Position numbers and translations under genes: made by a program
NCBI GenBank assembly: GCA_002478045.1
Contig: DLLT01000049.1
Location: forward strand, 1-64,000
Source of the DNA: Porphyromonadaceae bacterium UBA7555
Lineage (GTDB): Bacteria; Bacteroidota; Bacteroidia; Bacteroidales; Muribaculaceae
Length of the DNA stretch: 64,000 bases
Direction of reading: 5' to 3'
Notes under the pieces: model-generated
Seen by the model: only the letters and a program-made list of their open reading frames with translations
Told to the model about the DNA's origin: nothing
Databases searched by the model: none
In this document: in pieces, positions 45,251-52,891 of the stretch
Layout of the letters: each line of letters begins with the position of its first letter
Numbering within the stretch: position 1 is the stretch's first letter

Positions 45251-46543
45251 ATGACACAACACCACATACTGCGCAAAAATTTGTTTGCAATCCTCTGCTT
45301 ATTTCTCGGCATAGGCTCGGCTTTGGCTACCGACCCTATGGCTACAAAATACACCTCGACACAATGCCAAGGGTCGCTGACCCCCTACCCGACCAAAGTC
45401 GCCGATATAGTCACTCCGGACAGCCTCGTGGCCGTGCATATCGACCACGTCGGGCGTCACGGTTCGCGTTATCCGGCCTCGGCAGCCTCGTGCAAGAAAC
45501 TGCACAGTGCGCTGCTGCATAGTGATTCGCTTGGCCTACTGACACCTACGGGTCGCGAATTGCTGGCGCTCACCGGACAAGCCATGACTGCATCTCAAGG
45601 TCGCTGGGGTGCCCTCGACTCGTTAGGCATGGCCGAGCAACGCTCCATAGCTACGCGAATGATGCACCGCTATGACGGCCTATTCAAAGACGGAGCTCGA
45701 GTGCGTGCGCTGTCGTCCTACTCGCCACGTTCGATGATGAGTATGTTCTGCTTCTTGCATCAAATGTCGCGTATGAACAACCGTCTGGAAATATCCTCCT
45801 GCTCGGGACGCCAAAATTCGCCCCTTATGCGACCTTTCGATGTCAGCGATGACTATCAACACTTCCGCAGCGACAGACTTTGGGAACCGACATACATGGC
45901 TTATTTCGAGCAATACTGCCCCTTGACGGCAATCACTCGCGTACTTGGTCGCGACTATCCCTTCGGGGGCACCGAACAGGCTCGCGAACTGGCCATAACC
46001 GAGTACTACGTCATTGCCGGTATGGCAGCCATGGAAATCGAATGTGACGCTTCACGCTTCTTCACCGAGGCAGAATACAACGCCCTATGGTCATGCTTCA
46101 ACCTCCGTCAATACCTGCAATACACAGCCTCTACCGTATCCTCAGTGCCTGCAGATATGGCCGGGACGTTGTTGATGGACATCATACGCACCACCGACTT
46201 GGCCACGGACAGTCGTAGCGCCGACGGCGTGGTTGCCGACCTGCGCTTCGGACACGCCGAGACGCTGATGCCGCTGCTATCGCTGTTACGCCTGCCCGGA
46301 TGCTATTATATGACCAATTATTTTGACACCGTGGCTATGCACTGGCGCGACTTCGATGTAGTACCTATGGCAGCCAACCTCCAAATAGTACTTTTCAAAG
46401 CCAAGCGCTCGGGACGTTACTACGTGCGCTTCGATGTCAACGAGAAACCTGTCACTTTGCCCGGCGATCGTATGGGGCTGTATGTACCTTGGGATGTCGC
46501 TCGCGACTATATGATGCGCTGCGTGCCGCTCTACCTCAATTGA
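45251..46543 (+). CDS. MINPP-type histidine phosphatase (phytase-like)
   Basis: This 430-residue exported enzyme belongs to the branch-2 histidine phosphatases. The catalytic motif is RHGSRYP (Arg69, His70), and the proton donor motif is HAE (residues 335-337), the form found in multiple inositol-polyphosphate phosphatases rather than the HD of acid phosphatases. A signal peptide occupies about residues 8-26. Bacteroides members act as periplasmic phytases, so inositol hexaphosphate is a likely substrate. It is followed 80 bases later by the GH20 gene on the same strand. Confidence 0.87.
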   Translation: MTQHHILRKNLFAILCLFLGIGSALATDPMATKYTSTQCQGSLTPYPTKVADIVTPDSLVAVHIDHVGRHGSRYPASAASCKKLHSALLHSDSLGLLTPTGRELLALTGQAMTASQGRWGALDSLGMAEQRSIATRMMHRYDGLFKDGARVRALSSYSPRSMMSMFCFLHQMSRMNNRLEISSCSGRQNSPLMRPFDVSDDYQHFRSDRLWEPTYMAYFEQYCPLTAITRVLGRDYPFGGTEQARELAITEYYVIAGMAAMEIECDASRFFTEAEYNALWSCFNLRQYLQYTASTVSSVPADMAGTLLMDIIRTTDLATDSRSADGVVADLRFGHAETLMPLLSLLRLPGCYYMTNYFDTVAMHWRDFDVVPMAANLQIVLFKAKRSGRYYVRFDVNEKPVTLPGDRMGLYVPWDVARDYMMRCVPLYLN

Positions 46544-46623
46544 TCACCCCTCGATCGAAAAACGTAGTCTGACAATAGACACACGTCTTAACCGCTTCTA
46601 TTATAAATCCGACAAAATACGAT

Positions 46624-48939
46624 ATGAAACTCCATAACAAATTGTTTGCCGCACTGGTCGCCACGACCTCCTTGGCCGGTGCCGCGACCATGAACACCAC
46701 AGCCACAAACGCCGACGGTACAAGCGACTATACGCCGCAAACATTGACCTCGGTACACTGGAGCATCACCCGCGAAGGCTCTGACAGCGCCTCTCGTCCA
46801 TATTATGTCCAACGCTTGGTCGTACGCGGCAATCTCAATTTTCCGCGCCTATGTTTCAACCAGTTTGCACGTTCCATGCGCCTAAACGATCCGCAAGACA
46901 CGCTTATCGAACTTGTGCCCGGATATTATGCCATAGCCTCGCCGCGACTGTTGGCGCACAACCCGGACGGCCCGGCCGCAGACGTATATGCCGACCCGAA
47001 GGACGAGGATAGCGTGGTTTTCGAGATACAGACACGCGGACGTTTTGTCAATATCAGTTACGCTCCGGACGGCTTTCATCGCGTCAATGTCGATGGCACT
47101 ACCGATGCCGTGGAACGTTATCTGACACCGTTGAATCGCGATATGACCGATTACGCGGCCGAGGTATACTGCCACAATGAAGCCATGGCCACGGACCGGA
47201 CCATCAACTTCTATGACGTGATACCTTCTTTTAAAAAGGTCACTCCGGGACAACCGGGGGCAATGTCACGCGTAAGTATCCCGGGATTTGTGGACATAGA
47301 CCCCGAAAATCCGGACTATTATCGTATCGAAGTACATGGCGACAGCGCCGTCATATATTGCCGTCCCGACCGTCAATGGGCCAATTACATAGCCTTTAAT
47401 GCCAAAGTATTGAGCCGTCGCGACAGCCTCGGACGCATACCTGACGTCGTCATTGAAGACTGGCCCGATATGCCGTGGCGTGGCCTGATGATAGATGTCG
47501 CACGCAATTTCCAGCAGCCGCAAACGATGAAGGTCATATTAGCGCTGATGGCGTCCAACCGCCTCAATAGGCTGCATTTCCACATCACGGACGATGAAGC
47601 TTGGCGTCTCGAAATACCGGGCCTACCCGAATTGACGGACGTGGGCGCACATCGCGGATATACATTAGACGAGCGCACGTGCCTCAAACAGATTTTTACC
47701 GGTGACGGCAACCCACACACCGACACAGGCACTTCCAACGGCTATTACACACGCGCCGAATTCATTGACCTGATACGCACAGCTCACAATATGGGCATTG
47801 AGGTCGTGCCCGAAATCGAATCGCCGGGACATGCACGTGCCGCCATACGCGCTATGGAGGCCCGAAAGCTCAACTGCGGAGATACAAAATTCCGCCTTAT
47901 CGAAGACGGCGACACATCGCGCTACACCTCGGCACAAGCCTTCCACGACAATATAATGAACCCGGCATTGGAAAGCACTTACCGCTTTATGGAAAAGGTT
48001 ATAGACGAAATCGCATCAATGTACCGCGATGCCGGAGTACCGCTCATAGGCATTCATATCGGAGGTGATGAGGTGCCGCGCGGCGCTTGGGACGGCTCGG
48101 CTGCCGTGGCTCGGCTCAAGAAGCGCGAGGACCTGCAATCCCAGACCCAAGTACACGCCTACTATGTACAACGCGTAGCCGCAATGCTGGCTGCTCGACA
48201 CATTCCGATGCATGGATGGCAGGAAATGGCGCTGGGACATGACGAGGCCTACAATAAAGCCATAGCCCCGATCACCGGAGGTATCAACTGCTGGAGTACC
48301 CTGTCTCGTCAAGGCAACAGCGGAGTCACCGACCGCGTAGTGCTTGCCGGATTTCCCACTATACTGAGTAATGTAAACCACCTGTATTTTGACCTCGCTT
48401 ACAGCCGCGACCCGCAGGAACCGGGATTGGCTTGGGGCGGATATGTGGACGAGTTCTCGGCTTTCAACGCCTACGCCCACCGACTATGCCCGGCCATGGA
48501 TAAGGACCCGGACAAGGTCATTGGCCTTAACGCCCAAGTCTTTGGCGAAACAATACGAAGCGCCGCCCAACTCAAGACTTACCTTATGCCCAAAATCCTG
48601 GGCCTTGCCGAACGTGCCTGGAATTGCGACTCGACATACTCCGAGGCACAATTCAACGCCATCGTTGGCACGCGCGACTTGCCTTTCTACTCTTCACAGA
48701 GCTTGAACGTGCATTTGCGTCAGCCGGGCATACGCATCGACGGTAATACAGCTCTTATCAACAGTCCCTACCCCACATCCACCGAGGTGGTGATACGATA
48801 TACCCTCAACGGCACCGACCCGGACGAGTCGTCGCCGATATATACCGCACCCATCTCTCTCCCGGACAATTGCCATGAGGTACGTGCAGCGGCATTCGCC
48901 TTCGGCACGCGCAGCCTCCCGGTAAATGCCCGTCGCTGA
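46624..48939 (+). CDS. GH20 beta-N-acetylhexosaminidase
   Basis: This 771-residue secreted enzyme releases terminal GlcNAc or GalNAc from glycans. A signal peptide (residues 1-21) is followed by a GH20b-like N-terminal domain (about 150-280), the catalytic barrel (about 283-690) with the Asp482-Glu483 pair in GIHIGGDEVP, HFHITDDEAWRLEIPGLPEL and WQEM, and a C-terminal chitobiase/beta-hexosaminidase-type domain (SSPIYTAPISLPD). Targets may be host mucin or peptidoglycan/chitin glycans; it lies convergent with the MurNAc-salvage block, which makes a peptidoglycan link worth testing. Confidence 0.93.
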   Translation: MKLHNKLFAALVATTSLAGAATMNTTATNADGTSDYTPQTLTSVHWSITREGSDSASRPYYVQRLVVRGNLNFPRLCFNQFARSMRLNDPQDTLIELVPGYYAIASPRLLAHNPDGPAADVYADPKDEDSVVFEIQTRGRFVNISYAPDGFHRVNVDGTTDAVERYLTPLNRDMTDYAAEVYCHNEAMATDRTINFYDVIPSFKKVTPGQPGAMSRVSIPGFVDIDPENPDYYRIEVHGDSAVIYCRPDRQWANYIAFNAKVLSRRDSLGRIPDVVIEDWPDMPWRGLMIDVARNFQQPQTMKVILALMASNRLNRLHFHITDDEAWRLEIPGLPELTDVGAHRGYTLDERTCLKQIFTGDGNPHTDTGTSNGYYTRAEFIDLIRTAHNMGIEVVPEIESPGHARAAIRAMEARKLNCGDTKFRLIEDGDTSRYTSAQAFHDNIMNPALESTYRFMEKVIDEIASMYRDAGVPLIGIHIGGDEVPRGAWDGSAAVARLKKREDLQSQTQVHAYYVQRVAAMLAARHIPMHGWQEMALGHDEAYNKAIAPITGGINCWSTLSRQGNSGVTDRVVLAGFPTILSNVNHLYFDLAYSRDPQEPGLAWGGYVDEFSAFNAYAHRLCPAMDKDPDKVIGLNAQVFGETIRSAAQLKTYLMPKILGLAERAWNCDSTYSEAQFNAIVGTRDLPFYSSQSLNVHLRQPGIRIDGNTALINSPYPTSTEVVIRYTLNGTDPDESSPIYTAPISLPDNCHEVRAAAFAFGTRSLPVNARR

Positions 48940-49016
48940 CCTGACGATGCGCCGCAGCTGCATTCAACGCGGCATAGCATTCGGTCTCGTACATGGCAAC
49001 TTCAAGGCTTAAACGC

Positions 49017-49057
49017 AATACAGAGGGCGTCCATCATGCGGACGCCCTCTGTATTTT
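49017..49057. terminator. Shared terminator GH20 / MurNAc block
   Basis: A perfect 16-base-pair stem (49017-49032 with 49040-49055, arm starting AATACAGAGG) with a seven-base loop, ending TATTTTG. It lies between the GH20 stop (plus) and the SGNH hydrolase stop (minus) and should serve both converging transcripts. Confidence 0.85.
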
Positions 49058-49096
49058 GCTTCGTATCCGAATAGCTCGATTGCTTCACCTACAAGC

Positions 49097-49846
49097 TTAC
49101 TCATTGATATACGGACGAATAATGTCTGCCCAAATGCGATAGCCGGGAGCAAGCAAATGCAGCCCGTCATTGGTGAGGTCCTTGCGGAGGTTGCCTTCCT
49201 TATCGGCTACGGCCGTATAAAGATTTATCCACGTAAAGCCTTTGTCTTGCGCCATAGCGGCAATTAGGGCATTGGCATCACGAATCACCTGTTCTTTACC
49301 TTTGAGGTTTTTGTAGCGGCCGAACGAGTTGTTGATGGGAAGCATCGACTGTACATACAAGCGTGTCTGAGGCGAACGCGTGCGTATGTAGTCAATCAAT
49401 TCGCCCATAGCATTGGCTATACTGTCGGCACTTAGGTCATGGCTGACATCGTTTACACCGGTCAGTAGAAAGATTTTCTTGGGATGTCCTTTCAAGATTG
49501 GATCAACGCGTAGACGTATGCCTTCAATAACATCACCGATAATGCCGCGATTGAGGACATTGGGCAATCCCAGCAGTTCGTGCCATTCGCATCCGTGGGT
49601 CAGTGAGTTGCCCAGCATAACAATATCGTTTGTATCCACGGGCAAGGCCTCGAAGAGGGTGGCACGCTGCCCCCACAATTCGGTATATTTGTTCTGATGC
49701 TGCGTATCTATGTAGTACTGCAAGCGCGCACACTCCACGGTGTCGGGAACCGATGTGCGGTCGCAGCACAGGCATTGGTACTGTGCGGCGGCAGGCAATG
49801 CCGTGGCCGCCATGGTAGCCATAGCGACTATAGTGCGGGATTTCAT
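49097..49846 (-). CDS. Exported SGNH/GDSL hydrolase
   Basis: A 249-residue secreted esterase-like enzyme. After a signal peptide (MKSRTIVAMATMAATALPAAA) the SGNH blocks appear: GNSLTHG (Ser nucleophile), RGIIGD (Gly), GVNDVSHD (Asn) and DGLHLLAPGY (Asp/His). The sequence resembles acylhydrolases that deacetylate sugars. The first ATG in frame is 49882, but that would overlap murQ; MKSRTI at 49846 has the signal peptide. It is the last gene of the MurNAc block, 13 bases after murQ, so it may remove an O-acetyl group from MurNAc or muropeptides. That is inferred from position only. Confidence 0.82.
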   Translation of the reverse strand: MKSRTIVAMATMAATALPAAAQYQCLCCDRTSVPDTVECARLQYYIDTQHQNKYTELWGQRATLFEALPVDTNDIVMLGNSLTHGCEWHELLGLPNVLNRGIIGDVIEGIRLRVDPILKGHPKKIFLLTGVNDVSHDLSADSIANAMGELIDYIRTRSPQTRLYVQSMLPINNSFGRYKNLKGKEQVIRDANALIAAMAQDKGFTWINLYTAVADKEGNLRKDLTNDGLHLLAPGYRIWADIIRPYINE

Positions 49847-49859
49847 AACTTGGCGTTTT

Positions 49860-50675
49860 TTATTGCTTACGATAAGCATCAACGGCCTCTTTTACCGAGC
49901 CGTGAAGCAAAAGCAGTCGCTTGGCCTCGTCGTAAGGCAGTCCGAGTTCTTCGACCACCATACGCGTGCCACGGTCTACGAGTTTGGCGTTGGACAACTG
50001 CATATTGACCATTTTGTTGCCTTTGACACGTCCCATCTGTATCATTACAGTGGTGGTGATCATATTGCAGATCATCTTTTGGCCCGTGCCGGATTTCATA
50101 CGGCTGCTGCCGGTGACAAACTCGGGGCCGACAATCATTTCGATGGCTATATCGGCGGCTTCGCTGACAGGAGCATCGGGATTGGAGGTGATGGCTGCAG
50201 TGAGAATGCCGTGTGCACGGGCGGTCTTGATGGCTCCTATAACGTAAGGTGTCGTACCCGAAGCTGCTATACCGATGACGGTGTCGCGGTCGTTGATATC
50301 GAAAGCCTGAAGGTCTTTCCAGCCTTGCTCGGTGTCATCTTCGGCGTTCTCGACCGGATTGCGCAGGGCGGTGTCGCCTCCGGCTATGATGCCTATCACC
50401 CACGAGGGATCCATGCCGAATGTAGGCGGTATTTCGCTGGCATCGAGTACGCCGAGGCGTCCGCTGGTACCGGCCCCAATATAGAATATACGTCCGCCGC
50501 GGCGCATACGGCTGACAATCTCGATGACGAGTTTTTCGATTTGCGGTATGGCTTTCTCTACTGCAAATGCCACCTTCTTGTCTTCGGTGTTGATGTCGTG
50601 CAGGATTTCGCCTACGGACTTTTTCTCCAAGTCGTTGTAAAGCGAGGGCTGCTCGCTTATTTTTACAAATGCCAT
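49860..50675 (-). CDS. murQ: N-acetylmuramic acid 6-phosphate etherase
   Basis: A 271-residue SIS-fold lyase that cleaves MurNAc-6-P into GlcNAc-6-P and D-lactate. The diagnostic stretch is IGAGTSGRLGVLDASEIPPTFG, followed by GSSRMKSGTGQKMICNM. It is shorter than the E. coli enzyme (298) at both ends but keeps the core. The open frame runs to 50840; MAFVKISEQPS at 50675 is the likely start. It belongs to the murT-murK-murQ set known from Tannerella forsythia. Confidence 0.95.
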   Translation of the reverse strand: MAFVKISEQPSLYNDLEKKSVGEILHDINTEDKKVAFAVEKAIPQIEKLVIEIVSRMRRGGRIFYIGAGTSGRLGVLDASEIPPTFGMDPSWVIGIIAGGDTALRNPVENAEDDTEQGWKDLQAFDINDRDTVIGIAASGTTPYVIGAIKTARAHGILTAAITSNPDAPVSEAADIAIEMIVGPEFVTGSSRMKSGTGQKMICNMITTTVMIQMGRVKGNKMVNMQLSNAKLVDRGTRMVVEELGLPYDEAKRLLLLHGSVKEAVDAYRKQ

Positions 50676-50739
50676 AAGTATATTATGTATATTGTGTGAA
50701 TGTTGCTTTATTGTACGTGTGAATTCAGACGTTTGAAGC

Positions 50740-51591
50740 TCAGGCGGGCATCGAGTGGAAACGGATGAGACCTTCCATCGGGCTCTTGATGATGGTGCCC
50801 ATGGTGCAGCCCGCTGCCGCAGCGGCTTCGGTGAGCACATCGCGATAGTAATAGGCTATTGAGCCGATGAAGTTGACGCTGAGTTTGTCGTGGTCTTTGT
50901 ATTGGCAAATATTGCGTACAAAGAAGGACTTGAATGAGTTGAGCACCAGACTATGAATCGAGGGCTCCTCGATGTTTTGTAACAAGAAGGGGGTCACCGA
51001 TGCCATGAAGCGGTTGCCCTGCGGCTCTTTGTAGACACGACGGATGATGGTCATACGGTCCAGCTCGTATTGCTTGAGGAATTTCTCGCACAAGGCCTTG
51101 GGCAACTGGTTTTTGAGCACATCGCCCAGCAGCAGTTTGCCCAGAACGGCACCCGAGCCTTCGTCTCCGAGGATATAACCCAGGGGCGAAACGTTGTCGC
51201 ATATTTTTTCGCCGTCGTAGTAGCAGCTGTTGCTGCCCGTACCGAGGATGCAGGCTATACCGGCCGAGCGACCGCACAGAGCGCGTGCGGCTGCCAGCAA
51301 GTCGGTAGAGACCTCAATGACGGGAGCAGGCACGGAGGCACGTATGGCCTCGGCGACGTTGTCGCACACCTCTTCATTGATACATCCGGCACCGTAGAAG
51401 TATACGGCTGTGACCTTGGGTATATATTGCTTGATTTCGGGCACGAGCTCCGTGGCTATACGTGCTGCCATTTCTTCCTGCGTCAGCATGATGGCGTTCA
51501 TGCCACAGGTAAATACTTGTTTTACTACTTTCGAGTTTTCTACGAGACACCAATCTATTTTGGTGCTTCCACAATCTGCTATAAGTATCAT
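50740..51591 (-). CDS. murK: BadF/BadG-family MurNAc/GlcNAc kinase MurK
   Basis: This 283-residue ASKHA-fold sugar kinase begins MILIADCGSTKIDWCL, with phosphate 2 region ACILGTGSNS and LGDEGSGAVLGKLLL. The family includes N-acetylglucosamine kinases and the MurK MurNAc kinase of the T. forsythia murTKQ operon. Its start codon overlaps the murT stop as ATGA, so translation is coupled. In this context it should phosphorylate imported MurNAc (and perhaps GlcNAc) for MurQ. Confidence 0.88.
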   Translation of the reverse strand: MILIADCGSTKIDWCLVENSKVVKQVFTCGMNAIMLTQEEMAARIATELVPEIKQYIPKVTAVYFYGAGCINEEVCDNVAEAIRASVPAPVIEVSTDLLAAARALCGRSAGIACILGTGSNSCYYDGEKICDNVSPLGYILGDEGSGAVLGKLLLGDVLKNQLPKALCEKFLKQYELDRMTIIRRVYKEPQGNRFMASVTPFLLQNIEEPSIHSLVLNSFKSFFVRNICQYKDHDKLSVNFIGSIAYYYRDVLTEAAAAAGCTMGTIIKSPMEGLIRFHSMPA

Positions 51592-52796
51592 ATCTTAATG
51601 TATATTTTGTTTCGGTAAAGGATCAAGCCCACAGCCCAGACAAAGATGACGAAGCACAAGGCAAAGCAGAGCGATGCCAAGGTTTCGTTGCCGGAACACA
51701 TGGAGGTAAATACGGCGTCATACAGCCAGCCTTTGATGGATATAAGGCCGCTTTCGGCCGCTTGATAGGGTATCTTGATAAAGCCCAAGAAGATGCTCAA
51801 CAGCGAGCCGAAGACATAGAGGAACAGCGGATTGATGCCGTATACTTCGAAGAAACGGCACCAACGCTTGTAGCCTTTGATGTCTATCACCCATATAAGC
51901 AGTGCCAAGAAGCTGGCGGCAAGTCCGCAGGTGGTGAGTACGAAGGTGGGCGACCAGATTTTTTTGTTGATGGGCATTCCGTAACTGAACAGGAAGCCGA
52001 CAAAGGTGAGTATTGTGCCTATGATGAATAGCTTATTGATACGTACGGTATTATCTTTGGTGGACATTATCATTCCGCCGCAGATGAAGCCTATGAGCAT
52101 GTGCGCTATGGCAGGCAGTGTACTCAGCAGACCTTCGGGGTCAAAGGCCAATTCGATGCCGTCAACGGTATCATGATACATATGGGTCTCGCCAAGTACG
52201 GCGTGGTCTACGCGACTAATGATGTTGCTGTCCGAAAATTCGAGACCGTTGCCTACCAGCAGGATGATACCGTAGAGCACGATGATGCCGGCTATCGCCC
52301 AAGGCAGTCTGCGCCGTCCAAAGGCAAGGGCCAACAGCGATCCTATGCCGTAGCACAGGGCCAAACGCGGCATTACGCCGAGTATGCGCAGATGCTCGAA
52401 GTTGAACATGGCTTCGCTTAGCGACATACCTTCGTTGATAAACCCGCGCATGGTCAGACTGGTCCAGGCAATGAACAAGCCTATGAAAAATATGACCACG
52501 GTGCGACGTAGTATCTTGGCAAAAGCGTGAGCACTTAGTTTGAAATCAAATTTCTTAAGCGAAAAATAGGTCGAAACGCCCATGATGAACATAAAGAATG
52601 GGAAGACAAGGTCTGTAGGGGTCAGCCCGTTCCAAGATGCATGTTCGAGCGGGGCATATATGTGCCCCCACGAACCGGGATTATTGACCAGAAGCATTCC
52701 CGCTATGGTGATACCTCGCAGAATGTCCAAAGCCAAGAGACGCTTTGGACGAGGTTTGTCGGCAAGGCTGTGATGGATGTGTGTGGTGGTTGTCAT
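51588..52796 (-). CDS. murT: MurT-like inner-membrane MurNAc transporter
   Basis: A 402-residue protein with about ten membrane segments, of the DUF5009/HGSNAT-related family. The opening RLLALDILRGITIAGMLLVNN is characteristic. The T. forsythia homologue MurT was described as a MurNAc transporter, and here the gene is fused by a 4-base overlap to murK and then murQ. Family members outside this context may be acyltransferases, so transport is inferred from operon context. The gap to the FAD/Fe-S gene is 95 bases. Confidence 0.87.
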   Translation of the reverse strand: MTTTTHIHHSLADKPRPKRLLALDILRGITIAGMLLVNNPGSWGHIYAPLEHASWNGLTPTDLVFPFFMFIMGVSTYFSLKKFDFKLSAHAFAKILRRTVVIFFIGLFIAWTSLTMRGFINEGMSLSEAMFNFEHLRILGVMPRLALCYGIGSLLALAFGRRRLPWAIAGIIVLYGIILLVGNGLEFSDSNIISRVDHAVLGETHMYHDTVDGIELAFDPEGLLSTLPAIAHMLIGFICGGMIMSTKDNTVRINKLFIIGTILTFVGFLFSYGMPINKKIWSPTFVLTTCGLAASFLALLIWVIDIKGYKRWCRFFEVYGINPLFLYVFGSLLSIFLGFIKIPYQAAESGLISIKGWLYDAVFTSMCSGNETLASLCFALCFVIFVWAVGLILYRNKIYIKI

Positions 52797-52891
52797 TATA
52801 GGGTTTGGTTTGGGATTATTGTCACATACTATACTTGTTTTGTCTTTGTGCCACTTATTATTGTATCACCGAATGTCGCTCGGATTGGATG

